From assembly GCA_016946835.1 (NCBI GenBank), contig JACVTC010000027.1:295001-355000 (forward strand): a stretch of DNA of 60,000 nt, given 5' to 3'. The translations under genes were made by a program, and so were the position numbers. Source of the DNA: Neocallimastix lanati (nom. inval.) (lineage: Eukaryota > Neocallimastigomycota > Neocallimastigomycetes > Neocallimastigales > Neocallimastigaceae). Shown piece after piece: positions 1 through 15,611 of this stretch. Below the pieces are notes generated by a model. The model did no database searches and was not told the origin of the DNA. It saw only the letters and a list, made by a program, of their open reading frames with translations. Within the stretch, counting starts at the first letter, position 1. Each line of letters opens with the position of its first letter.

Positions 1-846
1 ATAATGTTGTAATATTTTGAAATAAGAAATTACATATCATTAATAAAACAACATTTCATTTTTAATATTATTGGGATAAGTATTATTATTATTAATATTT
101 TTTATTTTTTAATGTTTGTGTTAATTTGGATTAAAATATATTTAAAAATATTTATAATAAAATCTTGATATATTTTTAATTTGAAATAATAAGAAGGATT
201 ATATTTAATATTATTATCAATTAAAATTATATTATTAGTTGTAATTATACTATAATTTTTATCTTTCTAATAATTTTCTATTTTTACCTATAACTCTTTA
301 TTATTACATCTCATTTATTTTATTTATTCATTTAAATTTTGTTTATAATAATATTAATTTCTAATTTATATATTTTTTTTTTAGTTACATAGTTACATCT
401 ACATTAACTAAAAAAATAATTATTTTTTTTTTTTATTTTTATTTTTTTTTTATTTTATATTTTCAATTATTCAAACTTATTTACTATTAATAATATATAA
501 TTATTAATTAGCATTAATTATGCAATATTAAACTTTATATTTACCTTTTATATTTAGGACTTCATAGTAATTTTCTTTTGCATTCAATTTACCCCTAATT
601 ACTTTTATTGTTTTTTTCTTTAATAAAAAAAAAAAAAAAAACTCTAAAATTTTGATAGTTTTAATTTTTTTATTTTGTAATTTATTATATATTTAATTTT
701 ATTATAATTACTACTTTATTTACTTTTTTTACCGCTTGTATTATCGATTCAATATTTGATAGAGAAAATATTTTTTTTTTCCTTTTTTTTTTTTTTTTTA
801 TTTTTTTAAAAAAAATTATTTATAATTTATACTCAATTTTTTTTCC

Positions 847-878
<32 letters not shown>

Positions 879-1601
879 ATTATTTATAATTTATACTCAA
901 TTTTTTTTCATGCTTTTATTTTATTTTATTTTATTTTATTCTATTCTATTTTATTTAATTTATACCTCATATTTATATTTCAATTATTTATTTTATTTTA
1001 TTTTATTTTATTTTATTTAATCTATACTTTATATTTGTATTTCAACTATTTATTTCATTTTGTTTAATTTATACTTTATATTTATATTTCAACTATTTAT
1101 TCTATTTTATTGGTTATAAATAAATATATATATATATTTTTTCTGAACATTTTAATATAAATTAAAATATTATATAGCAGGTTATAGATACAACAACATT
1201 ATTTAAAAAAAAAAAAAAAAAAAAAGGCATATTTAATACTTACTTATATGCTACAATATCAAAAATTTATTAAATTTTTATTATTTTGTTTTTATATTAT
1301 AAATAAATATTATATTCATATATATCAGCCAAATAAAACAACTGGCTTAAAAATATTATATTTTACGTCTGTAAAAAAAAAAAAAAACGGAATTAAAAAA
1401 TTTTTCCGAATAAAAATTTTAAAAAATAATAATAAAAAAAATTTGTTTCAATTTGATTTGAAACATTAATTAAATTATTTAATTTTATTCATCCATCTAT
1501 TAAATTTATATTCATTTATCTATTCCTTCTAACCTCCTTCTATACTATTTATATATATATTAGAAACTATGGAGAAGAGGATTATTTTTCCCGTGGATTA
1601 T

Positions 1602-1635
<34 letters not shown>

Positions 1636-2690
1636 TACTATGCTAAATAAATAAATTTTAATACTTTTTAATTATTTCAAATTAAGTAGATCAACATTTT
1701 TATTATAAATACTTAATGTATATATTTTAATGGAAATTAATATATTTAACACGATGGATATATTTTATTATTATTATTATTACTTATTAATTGAAAATTT
1801 AATTATTATTTTGAATATAATTACATTTTTACTTTTATTAATATTGGCTACTAATTGAAATAAATCATCATTATCATTATTATTTAATGTTTTAAAAACA
1901 ATAAGAGCATAAAATTAAAAAAAAAAAAAAAAAAATTCTTAAATTTATTTTAATTATGTGGTTTCGGAAATCATTATATTATTAATTGTCATTCAATGCT
2001 CATATGTTTACAATAATATATATATATATATATAGATATATATTTATGAAATATCTTACGATGTTGAATTTTTAATATATCATATCTGCTTCAATTTATT
2101 TTAAAAAAATACATTAATTTGTTATATAAACATAAACATTTTAAAACCGAATTATATATAAGATCTATTACCATTGATTATAATTATTAAATCTTACTGC
2201 TTTTTTTTGAAAGTACTTTTTTTTTTTTTTTTAACTACATTGATAATTTTTAAATTTAAAAGATTAACATCAGTCATAAAATAAATAAATAAATAATAAT
2301 AATAAGGAATCAAAATTATAATTTTTCATTTAACTAACGGTGTTCATCTATATCCTTCTTTTAAATAAAATGAACTTTTGAAATTTATTTATAAAGATTA
2401 ATTTTTTTTTTTTTAAAAATAATTTGTTAAAAAAATTATATAATAAATATAAAGAAGCCATTAAACAATCCATTATGAAACCATACATTATGCATTTAAT
2501 AAAAATAGATTGAATGATAATAATTATTGAGCATTGTTTCTTTACTTTCAACTTTTCTTCTTTTTTTTTTCATATATAAATGTTAAAACTTGCTTATAAG
2601 AAGTTCTTTTATATATACTATTCACTATGATATCAAGTAAAAAGAAAGGAAAGAGATTTAATACAAATTATTGGATATTAATTTATTTTA

Positions 2691-2721
<31 letters not shown>

Positions 2722-3156
2722 TTGACTAATAATAAACTTTATATATTAATATTTATTAAAAAAGAAAGAAAATACATAAAAAGAAACTTTATGTCTTTTT
2801 CTTTCATATTAATATTTCAACATCGTCACTCTTGACAATGGTAGATCCACTGGTATTCAAAAGTGATCATTAGTGTAAAAATCACATAATTACAAGTGAC
2901 ATAACATTAATAGGGTATTTTGAAATCACTACAAAAACATGAAATTGGAATTGGGAAAAAGAAGATTCTCTCTTTGAAGGTGAATGAAAAATATGAAAAA
3001 TATAAATCACTTTTTTTCTTTCTTTCCCCCTCGAACTTATCATTAAGATTTTATATACATCGATTTCCGCTAAGAAGGAGACACATCACAAAAAAAAGAA
3101 CATTAATATTATCTTTAAAAAAAATTCTCCTTTGAGTCATGAGGAATATTCAATGG

Positions 3157-3194
<38 letters not shown>

Positions 3195-4148
3195 AAGTAA
3201 TCAGAGAATAAAATCAATAAAAATTTCATTAATTAATTAAATGAATTGCTACCTAAATTCTTTCAAATTTTAAGACATAAAAATATTCAGTGTATATATA
3301 TAAAAAACTAGATATACTGTTATTCTCACCAAAGCAAGAGCAACAGGTTGGACAGACATTCATCTAATACCAATTTACTTTTAATAATATAGGATTTCAC
3401 ATCAAATTTTAAATCCTTCACCTTTAATATTCATCCAATCTAAAACAGTTCAAGTGAAAATTGTGAATATTATTGAGAGAAATGTTGAATCAATTTTTTT
3501 TTTTATTTAAAATAAGTATTAAAAGATATAAAATCATCAATCATAAATAATATTTAATAAATAATAAGTAGTAAAAACAATAAATAATTTTTTTTTATTT
3601 ATTTTAATTCTATTAGTAAAATTAATAATATTTGTATATCAAATGCTTTTTATTTTTTATTTTATTTTTTTTTTAAATATTGAAATAATTACATATATTA
3701 TTTATAAATAGTTAAAAAGCAACAACTACAAAAATCACAGAGATAAATAGTCTGGACTATATTTAAAAAAAAAAAAAATTTTAATGCTTAGAATCAAATA
3801 ATTAAAATATATTTATTATAATTTTTTTAAACGTTTGGTAAAGAAAAAGAAAATAAATAGATAAATAGATAAATAGAAAAATATATAGATAAATATATAA
3901 ATAAATAGATAAATAAATAAAATGAAGAAAAAAATAAATAAATTATTAAAAAAAAAAAAAAAAAATAAAACAAGAAAAAGATAATAATTAATAATAATAT
4001 TTATACTAATAACTAATAAATATATATATAGATAATTAATAAATAATAATATCTATGTATAAATAATAAAAAAAACTTCGATAGTTCCAAGTAAAAAGAA
4101 ATTTTTTTAGAATAATCATTTTTTACTAAATAATTAATTTATAAATTT
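1..4148. other. Gene-free AT-rich spacer
   Basis: Almost pure A/T with many homopolymer runs, (ATTTT)n-like stretches around 920-1015, and (ATT)n and (TA)n tracts. No open frame here has protein-like composition; the short open frames are low-complexity. Two patches, roughly 2815-3125 and 3300-3490, have visibly more G and C and could be old coding or transposon remains. I could not find a continuous reading frame or a known family in them. Confidence 0.7.
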
Positions 4149-4607
4149 GTTATTTATTATTTATTATTTATTATTATTATTAATTATTTATTAATCAATT
4201 ATTTATTATTTATTAATCAATTATTTATTATTTATTATTTATTATTTATTATTTAATTATTTATTATTTATTATTTATTATTTATTATTTATTATTTATT
4301 ATTTATTATTTATTATTTATTATTTATTATTCAATTATTTATTATTTATTATTTATTATTTAATTATTCAATTATTTATTATTTATTATTTTATTATTTA
4401 TTTTATTATTTATTTATTTATTTATTTATTATTTAATTATTAATTATTATTTATTATTTATTATTTATTATTCATTTATTATTTATTATTTATTATCTAT
4501 TATTTATTATTTTATTATTTATTTATTTAATTATTTAATTATTTAATTATTTATTATTTATTTATATTTTTATTTAATTATTTAATTATTTAATTATTAT
4601 TTAATTA
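4149..4607. repeat. Period-7 array, ATTATTT orientation
   Basis: A long tract built mainly from the heptamer ATTATTT, with interruptions such as TAATTATT, CAATTATT and extra TTTA units. The complementary orientation of the same heptamer fills 5811-6466, so the two arrays face each other across about 1.2 kb. The period is 7, so it is neither a trinucleotide microsatellite nor a coding repeat. Confidence 0.85.
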
Positions 4608-4813
4608 AATGAAGATACTCAAATTCTGTAAAATAATTTTAATGGAAAATTCAATGAAAAACTTTATTCTGTATATACATATAAATATATACATATATAG
4701 TAATGCATAGCAAAATAAAAATATTTTTAATGTTCAAAATATATGAATATGACCCAAAGTTAATATTTTGATACATTAAAACTTTAAATATTTTTGTAAA
4801 AAGCCTTTTTTAA

Positions 4814-4851
<38 letters not shown>

Positions 4852-5810
4852 TTTATTATTATTATTATTTTCTTCGTTATAATTATTATTATTATTATTC
4901 ATTAAAATTCATTATAATTATTATTGTCATTATTTTATTTTATTATTATTTATTTATTTATTTATTTATTACTATTATTATTTATTTATTATTATTATTA
5001 TTTATTATTTATTATTTTTTATCACTATTTTTTATTATTTTTCTGTATTGTTTTATGTCATTATTTTAAATAATTTTTTTTATAGATAAATAAAAATTTA
5101 AATACAGAAACTTACACAACTTAACAGTAATATTTTGTATAATTTTCATTTCCATTTTCTCTTTTATTTATTTTTTTCTATTTTAATATTTTACTTTATA
5201 TTTTCTTTATACACTCTTTAACTCACATCCGTAAATAATCATTCACCTTGCTTATCTACAAATATAAATATTTAAATATATATATAAACTGTCTATAATT
5301 GAACATAACTATTTAATATCATATAAATATATATATTTATTTATTTTTACTATTTATTTATATTTATTTATTTATATTTATTTATTTATATTCAAATATC
5401 AAAATAAAAAAAATAAAAAAATGAAAAAAAAATTTTTTTTAATTATATCTTTATTTAGATATATTGAAATTAAAATAATAATAATAACAATAATAATATA
5501 TAATAATAATAATAATAATAATAAATAATATATATGGTAATTTTTTTTATTTTTTTATTTTTTATTTGAAAAAAAAAAAAAAAGTATAAATGTTTTTTAA
5601 TTAATTAATTTTTTTTTAAAAAAAAAAAATGCAGAGAAATGTATTTTCATATACTATTCAAAAAAGGAAAAAAATAAAAAAATAAATAAATATTGAAAAT
5701 ATATATACAATAAAAAGCTGTTTAATATATAATAATATATTATTATATTTCGAGAATCAAATAAAATAAAATAAAAATATTTTACATATTTATTTCGTTA
5801 TTAGTAAAAC
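4608..5810. other. Spacer between facing period-7 arrays
   Basis: AT-rich sequence holding an (ATT)n stretch at about 4814-5000, short (TTTA)n tracts and (TAA)n near 5475-5525. No gene is visible. Confidence 0.7.
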
Positions 5811-6466
5811 ATAAATAATAAATAAATAATAAATAATAAATAATAATTAAATAGATAATAAATAATTAAATAATTAAATAAATAGATAATAAATAATTAA
5901 ATAATTAAATAATTAAATAAATAAATAATAAATAATAAATAATAAATAATAAATAATAAATAATAAATAATAAATAATAAATAATAAATAATAAATAATA
6001 AATAATAAATAATAAATAATAAATAATAAATAAATAGATAAATAAAATAAATAAATAAATAATAAATAATAAATAATAAATAATAAATAATAAATAATAA
6101 ATAATAAATAATAAATAATAAATAATTGAATAATTAAATAATTAAATAATAAATAAATAAATAAATAATTAATTAATTAATTAAATAATAAATAAATAAT
6201 AAATAATAAATAATAAATAAATAGATAAATAAAATAAATAAATAAATAATAAATAATAAATAATAAATAATAAATAATAAATAATAAATAATAAATAATA
6301 AATAATAAATAATAATTAAATAATAAATAAATAAATAATAAATAATAAATAATAAATAATAAATAATAAATAATAATTAAATAATAAATAAGTAATAAAT
6401 AATAAATAATAAATAATAATTAAATAATAAATAAATAAATAAATAAATAATAACTAAATAATAATA
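5811..6466. repeat. Period-7 array, AAATAAT orientation
   Basis: About 650 bp built mainly from the heptamer AAATAAT, interrupted by AAATAAAT, AATTAAAT and AAATAGAT variants. It is the reverse complement in kind of the array at 4149-4607, so single-stranded DNA or RNA across both could fold into a very long, imperfect A/T hairpin. Confidence 0.85.
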
Positions 6467-6886
6467 TAAATTCTTTAATAATAAAAATAAAATCATTTTT
6501 AATTATTATTATTATAAAATGTGAGATTGTGACGGCTTTTCTATTTAAAAATAAATAAATTAAATATGTGAAACTAAAGAACATATATATGGAAATGAAT
6601 TTTTTTGTTTGTTTAAAAAAATAAAAGTGATATAATATGATCTAATTATATGTAATGGTTACAATATCATCAACTAAACTTCTATTATATTTTATATATT
6701 TTTATTTAACATTTAACTGATATTTAATTTTAGTTTATTTTATTTTTATTGTTACATATAACTTTTATTTTTTCTAATATAAATAATATACATCATTAAG
6801 TAATTTTAAAATATTTATAGAATACTAATAATAAATAAGTTGAAAAGCATGAGCTTAATTTTTTATGCTTTATTTTCTTTTTTTTT

Positions 6887-6952
<66 letters not shown>

Positions 6953-9709
6953 AATAAATAATAATAATAATTAAAACAATTAAATTTATATTTTTCAACC
7001 TATTTTTATAATTAATATTCTATAGCAATTATTATTTTTAAAAAAATAAAAAATAAATAAACAAAATGTATATTAAAGTTTTAATAGGAATATGTTTATA
7101 TATATATATAAACAAAAATTCCCTTTTTATCAATTATTTATTGCATTTATTTTTATTTTATTTTTAAATATTTTATTATTATTATTATTATTTATTATTT
7201 ATTATTATTATTATTATTATCATTTATTATTATTATTTATTAATTATTATTATTATTCAATTATTTATACTATGTTTTTAATTTTTTATTTTGTATGAGA
7301 TTCGTAGAAAAACAATCGTTCCTTTTTCTTTTATCCAATATATATTATTTAGATAATTTATTTTTTTATTTTATTTTATTTTTTTTTTTAAAATCTTATT
7401 TAACTATAGGACTACTATAGAATGTCTATTTTTATTTTTATTTTTATTTCTATTTTATTTTTTTTATTAAAAAATAATACATAATTTTTTTTTTTAATTT
7501 TTAATTTAATTCATGGTAAATAAAAAAAAATTAATTTTTTTATTGCATAAATTATAGTATTTTTTTTATTAAAAAAAAAAAAAAAAAAAAAAAGAAAAAG
7601 AAAAGAAAAAGCTAGACTTTTTAAAATATATTGCCTTTTATTTTATTTTACATTGTTTGTTTTTATTTTTTTTTTTTAAAAAAAAAGTTATATTAAATTG
7701 TATTTTTTTTATTGTATATTTTATTGTATATTTTAATTTAATAATAAAACATTTCTTTTTGTCTATTTTAAAATGATTAAAAATTATAATTGTGAAGTCA
7801 ATAAAAATGAAAATAACATGAAAAAGTTTATTTTGTTATAAATCTAAGTAGGTTAAGACAACTGAAGGCATCTTGCTACTTGATAGGAGCATGTCAATTA
7901 TCTCTTAATTATGGAAGAATTTAATTAACAAGTTTTTTCGTAATTACCTAGTTATTATTATATAATATCCTTTTCCCTCATAAAAAATAATATTCTATAT
8001 ATTATTATTCAATATAATATATTTTTTCTTTTTTTAATAGAGTAATTTAAAATTAATTCATAAAATTTAATATTTTGCCGAATGATAATAAAACTATTTT
8101 ATTTAATGACTCCAATGGTATAACAAAAAGGTAATAAAGAGAGAGAGATGAAATGAATATTATAAGAGTGATTTCTAAAAAAGAATTGATTTAATATTTA
8201 AAAAAAAAGGTATATTTATTTAAGAAGGTTACTCCACCCAATGAAAGATGAAAGATAGAGGTACAATCAAAAAAAAATTTTTTTTTTTTATAAATTATTA
8301 ATATTATTTTATTAATTTATATTTGCACTATCAATTTAAAAAATAAAAAAAAAATATTTATATAAATATTTTATATATACTTTAATCATCTTTTATTATT
8401 TAAATATAATATTTAAAATAAATAATTATTATTTATTTTTATTATTTTTTACTTTACAATAAAACATCCCATTGTTTATTCATTTATTATAATAATAAAA
8501 AAAACAAAATAAAGAAAAAAGTTTACAAAAAGTTATTTATTTCTATATATTTATTAAGTATGTTCATAATTGAATTCTATGCAAATAAATAACAAAAAGT
8601 TAATTTATAAAAAAATTTAAGAAAAACAAAAAGAAATTTTATATATAAATTTTTTATAATTTTTTATTTAATTTTTATTTTAATTATTTTTTTTTTAATT
8701 ACTATTTTTATTTTTATTTTTATTTTAATTATTATTTTTATTTTAATTATTATTTTTATTTAATTTAATGTTTTTAACGTTTTTTTTTTTAATATATTTA
8801 TATTATTATAATTAATAAAAATATAACGATAACTACATATTACAATATATTACAATATATATTTTTTTGGTTTGAGAAACAAAAAAAAAATGTTTATAAT
8901 GTTACATTTTTTTTTTTAAATATATCTCTCTTTCTATATATATATAAATTATGTTACCTAAACATTTTTTTTAATATAACTATATAAATAATAAAAACAA
9001 AATTTATATTAAATCTTAATTAATAATAAACTCTAATAATTATTGATTTATAAAGTTAAATTAAAATTCTAAATAATAATTGAATACTCATAATCCTAAA
9101 AATAGGTAAATTATTCTATCCAATAGAATTAACAGATGAATTTAACTTTGAAAAATGATCCTCACTTTAATTAGATAATAAATATCATTGATGTCATAAA
9201 AAAAAAAAAAAAAGAAATTTTTAATTATTTTTATATTAATTAAAATATAAGTTAACTAAATAAAAATATGATTTATTTTTTTTGTTTTTTTTTTTGGTAT
9301 TATTAATTATTAATGTTAATGTTTTTTTTTTTTATAATTTAGATTATTTTTTATTCAAGGTCTTTCTATCAATACAAGTTATAAAATCCAAGTAGACTAA
9401 TTATTCAGTCTTTTCATTTAAGAAGGATATATGATGATAATAAACTTTTCTTCTTGGGAATTATACTATCTTCAATAATTCTTAATTTACAACTAAAAAA
9501 TGGATGTCCCATGTGGACTTTTTTATGTGTTCATTAAATTAATCATATAATAAAAATCAGTTCAATGCTGGGATAAAAGGCAAATTTAATAAAATTAAGC
9601 AGTTAAATATGATAGATCATTAATTACAAGATTTAGTAGATTGAAGACCTTTATGATAAAATGTTATCATATTTTTTTATTTAAAAAAAAAAAAAGGACT
9701 TTATTTGAA

Positions 9710-9749
<40 letters not shown>

Positions 9750-12700
9750 TTTTTAATATGAATATTTTTATTTTTGTGTAAATTAATGTATTGAATGTAT
9801 ATATACATAAAATAAAGTTTTATTTTTTATTTTATACCAATGAAAATTAAAAATGAATAATTAATTATTATAGTTCATAATATATTTTAAAAAAGCTCTT
9901 AATCTTAATCTATGTATTTATTTATTAATAGGAATGTAATTAGATATACAATGATGTAATGAATTGAAATTATAGTATCTTTCATGAAATATATTACAAT
10001 TACTATTACAATTACTATTGTTTATTTATTTTTTTTTCTTTTCTATAATTATTTTATTATGATTATTAACTTTAAAATTATATATATTTTTATAGATAAA
10101 TTAAAATATTTTTAGAATTTTTTTCCCTATATTATTATTAATATTATAATTATTATTATTATTTTTTTTTTTTTTACTAAAAGTAAAAAAAACCCTAATA
10201 TATATATACATAAAGGAAGAAAATATTTAATAATTTTTTTTATTTTTAAAAAAACATTTGTTTATTTTCTTCTATTGTAATTTTTATTTGTTACTTACTA
10301 TACTAAATATAAACATATATATATAAAAGAAAGGAATAAATAACAATTCATAAATAAAAATGAACAAAAAGAAATAAATGATAGAGTAGATTAGTTTAAT
10401 TTTCTTTATATTAAACTTTTTTATTATATAATTTATTTAATAATAATATTCATAATAATTATAAAACAAAACATAACCAAAAAAAAAAAAAAAAAAAAAA
10501 AAAATAAATGGTTAAAAAAAAAAAGGAAAATAATATAAAATTTGTTATTATAATAACTAAGTAACTTTTTTTAAATAACTAATTTTTAAATATAAATTTA
10601 AAAATTAAAGAATAACAAAAAAGAAAACATTACTGAAATATTATATATATGATTAAATATTCTTTTAGATAAAAAGAAAATAGTATATATAATATTATTC
10701 AAAATTCAACAATTTGCAACAAAATAAATCTTTGAAAAAAAATAAAATAAAATTTAGAGAAAATACAAATTTTAAAAAGAATCAAAAAGGGAATATTATT
10801 CATAATTCAATTGTAATATATAATATTTTGTATAATAATAGTAATAATAATTCATTATTGTTAATATATAATATACATATCTACTTTTAAGTAACTACGC
10901 ATAATATTATATAATGATTATTATATAAAAATAGTATAATTTTTAAATTGCATACACACATAAAAAAAAAAAAACTGAGTAACTTTGAACTATCTAACAT
11001 TTCAAATATTTTTATTATATACTTATTTATAAAATCGATACTCAATAATATAATAAACAAAACAAAAACAAAGATAAAAAAAATAAAAAAAAAAAAAAAA
11101 AAAAAAAAAATATATAAAAAAAACTATATTATTATATTTTTTAAATAATTTTTATACAAAATTTAGCAATTCAGGGTATTTAACCATCAATAGTTAATTC
11201 TTAATATATTATCTTAATATTATAATACAAAAATAATATATATAATTAACTTAAAATAAAAAAAAAAAAAAAAAATCCAAAAAAAAAAAACTTAAAAAAA
11301 AAAAAAAATAAGTGATAAAAATAAAAAAAAAATTTTTTTCTTCTGTTCTTTTTATAAGTAATAAAACTATTTATTTAATCATTAAACTTATTTTAACTAT
11401 AAATAAAAAAAATATAACAAAATTCTACAATAATCAGAAAATTTTCTTAATAAAGTAAGTATTTTTTTTTAATATTTTTGATATTTGGAAATATTAAATA
11501 CAAGGTTTAAAATAATAAAACGGTGTTTAAGAAATAATACTATTATTAAGAAAAATAAATGTTTGGAAAGTTTCATATATTTACCATTTAATTCTAAATA
11601 AAAAAAAAGAAAAGAAAAAATTAAAAAAAATAAAAAAAATCTGTCAAAGATTCTAAAATTAAAAAAAAAAAAAAATACATGAGATACATACGTACGTTAA
11701 GTATTGTAATAAAAAAAAAAGCATAAAGTTATTTCAGTTGTTTCATGGTATGACATAATAATTTATTATATATTAGATTGTAGTATATTATTCCAATACG
11801 AAAAATATATTTAAAATTAATAATAAATAAATTATATTAATTCCTAATAAGATATAACACATTATATTTATAATACTTAATATATTATTTAATAAATATT
11901 ACTAATACCTATAGATAATATATATAATAAATAAATAAATAAATAAATAAATAATAAATAATACAAATATATATTACATATTAAAAATTACTACTATTAC
12001 TAAAAAGTGATAAATAATACATATTACATAGTATGTAATACATAATACATAACACTTATTATTACTATTAAACTAAATAATGAGTAATGAATAAAATTGG
12101 TCAATATTATTAATAAATACACTAAAGTTTCATTCAAAAAAAAAAGTTCGAAAATATAAAAAAAATAAAAGAAAAATGAAAAAATTATTGAAACTAAAAT
12201 GATATAAATAAAGAAAATTTAACTTTATATAGAAAAATTAAAATTTTTAGACACAGTTTGATTGATTCAATGCTTATAGTAAATGAAAAAAAATTTTTTT
12301 TACGTTTAAGATAAACCAAATAGAATACTATTAATAATACTACTACTACTACTACTAATAATAATAATAAATAATAATAAGTAATAATACTAATAATACT
12401 AATAATAATAATAAAAATAATACTAATACTAATAATACTAATAATAATAATAAAAATAATACTAATACTAATACTAATAATAATAATAATAAAAAATAAA
12501 ATTAGAAAAAGTTTGCTTTTAAAAAATAAAAAAAGAAATTCAAAATAATAATAAATAATCAGTAAATATATATACAAAGAATTTATAAAATATAAATAAA
12601 ACATAAACATAATCATGAAGAAAGAAATATAGAATGAATCAGTGGATATAATTTAGTAAATAATTAATAGAAAGTTTTAGTCTTAACTTTTGTATATATT

Positions 12701-15316
12701 ATAATATATTCCAATATATAATCAGTATTTCATTGAAATATAAAATAGTTTATTTTATTTTTGTTTCACATTTAGTGTACTTTTACTGAAAAGGTATTTT
12801 CCTTAATTTTATTATTTATTATTATTATTATGTAATATTTAATATTAATTATTGATTATTGATTATTTATTATATAATATTTAAATTTAATATTTAATAT
12901 TTAATATTTATAATAAAAAAATAAATAATAAATTTTTTTTGTCATACCATGAAAGTTAAACTTTATTTAATAATAAAATGAAATTAAGTCATTAAATATA
13001 AGCACAATATTTTAGATAGATTTTTATTTATTATAAATTTGAAAATAGCATTTAATATATGAATAAAATACAGTTAATACTATATAAATATAAATTCAGT
13101 ATAATACCAGTATAGTATAAATTATTAAGCACAAAAAAAAAACACAAAAAACAAAAAGAAACAATAAAAAAAATCATAAAAAAAATCATCCAAACTTTTT
13201 CATATTGTTCTTTTTTTTATTTTTTATTTGATAAAAGAAAAATCATCAAACATTTTATATATATATAAGATTATACTATTAATTAATACAAAATAATTGA
13301 GTAAATCCAGTTCAAATATATTACTATTAAAATATAATATATCAAACAATAGAAACAAAGTTAAAAATTACCTTTTTTATGAAGTTTGAACTTTATTTAT
13401 TATTAAAAGAGAGAAAGATTCAAATGTGATATGAAATATTCAAATTAGACAAAAAAAAAGGCAACTGCTAATTAAAAGTAAAATTAAATACAATAAAAAA
13501 ATTATTTAATATCAATATAATTTTATATATCCATACATATAAAACACCATTTATTTATGAATATATAAAATTATATTGATATATGCCAATAAAAAAATTT
13601 AATTTATTATAATTTTAGTTCAGTTTTTATTTTAAAAAAAAATATATATATTAATTAGTATTTAAATGAAATTCATAAAGAATCAAATAGTTATAATTAT
13701 ATTGTTAATATATGATGATTGATATAGGATTAATTACAACAATATATTATAATAAATAGCAATATATATTCATTAATGAATCCAACAATACTATATTTAT
13801 TTTATTATGAATGAAATTTTAAAAAGAAATTGTAAAAATTAATATATTAGTTTAATAGTACTTTATTTAGTTTAAAATAATATATAATATTATTAATCCT
13901 TTATTTAAAAGTATAATTTATATAAAAAATAGATATTAATATATTGACCAATATATTAGAATACATTGAATAAATTTTTAATAAGTGAGTTTAATAATAA
14001 TTGAAATATGAAATATTATTCAGGATAAAAATTACACTAAAATCTTTAAAATAAATAATTACAAAAATTATTAATATCACTTAATGTAATACATAATAAA
14101 TAATGCATAATAGAGATAATACGTAACATGTAATATATAATTTATTAGATATAATACATTTTATTTATTTATTTTAAATATTTTTTTAAAAACAGAAAAA
14201 AAAAAATTTTTTTTTTTTAGAAAATAATTGATTTCATATTTAATATAATGCTTTATATCATATTAGTTTAATTAAATAAAAATATATTTTAAATATATTG
14301 AAAATTGATAGAAATATATTAATCATAATTAAAAATATAATATATAGCAATATATAGCAATAAATTAAAATAAAGAAATCTTTTTTTATTAATTATAATA
14401 CTAATGCTAAATACTAATACTAATAATAATTAATAATAAATAATAATAACAATTTTTAATAAATAATAATAATAATCAAAATTTTAAATCAAAAAGATTA
14501 ATTATTATCTCAATAACTTTAATTATTAATATTTTATAAAATAAAAAATTTTTCTTATATAAAGAAAGAAAAATTACTTTAAAAAAAAAAAAGAATTATT
14601 TAATGATTTTCATAATTTTTTTTTTTGTAAATGAATACTAATGAATAATTTATTATTTTAAAAATTTGAAGATATAATTTTATATTATACTACAAATTAT
14701 ACCATTAATTATATAAATTTATCAATAAACATAGTAAACTTTTCTGAAACACTAAAAAAATTGATTTCAGCTTAAATGAATACAATAAAAATATAATTAT
14801 TAATAATAAAATTAAAAAGAAAAAAATTTTATTCATAAATATAAAAATATATATATATATATATATTAGATATATTATATAAATAAAATATAATTCTAAA
14901 AAAGTCAAATTAAATTTAAATAGAGAAGAAAGACAATTTATTATATTGTCTTGTTAATAATTGATTAAATTCTTTTTTCTAGAAAAAAAAAACTTTTACC
15001 TCTAAAACCAAATACTAACTGAAATCTAACAATACGAATATAATTAGTATTTCGTAGTACTATTAAAAATTCAGTTTTATTTTTTTCTTTTCATTTAGGA
15101 AAAAATAAATAAAGAAAGAAATAGAATAATTTAAGATTTTTAACCTTGTATTTAATATTTTACTCTTTTTTTATAGATTAATTTTAAAATTTTAGTTTAG
15201 TGTTTTGTAAATAGTTTTTACATATATATAATTTATTTTATTTAAATATTTAATTTTTTTTTTCTCTAAATATTTTTATTTACTATTGATAAAAAAAAAA
15301 GAAATATTATTGTAAA
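6467..15316. other. Gene-free AT-rich spacer
   Basis: About 8.8 kb without a recognisable gene. It contains (TAA)n at 6889-6970, (ATT)n at 7175-7260, poly-A runs (for example 10481-10504 and 11086-11110), a (TA)n run at 9714-9740, and mixed ACT/AAT trinucleotide repeats at 12340-12500. The stretches at about 7845-7960 and 9355-9665 are less A/T-biased than their surroundings but contain stops in all frames. They may be decayed sequence; I recognise no family. Confidence 0.65.
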
Positions 15317-15566
15317 ATGGTAGTAAAAGCACTGGAATTTTCGTTTGATGCCACAAACACTTCAACAATTGTTGTAGATGGATTTAATAATAGTGTAAAT
15401 GATCCTGGGGAAAATGATACGCCTATTACTACTAATGATACACCAAATGGTAAAAGAGAAATTTTTTTGATAGAATAATAAATTAATAATATATTAATAA
15501 TAATAATAATTATCAAATTAGAATAAATGAAAGAAACTAAATAAAAATACTAAAAAAAAAAAAAAC

Positions 15567-15611
<45 letters not shown>

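Noticed and set aside
3020-3050. Possible tRNA T-arm (CCCCTCGAAC on the plus strand)
   Set aside because: No matching acceptor, D or anticodon stems can be drawn around it. No other tRNA-like B box was found in the window.
12194-12616. 140-residue hydrophobic minus-strand frame
   Set aside because: It runs through AAT/ACT microsatellites; the Ile/Ser/Val content is explained by the repeat, and there is no ordinary coding sequence around it.
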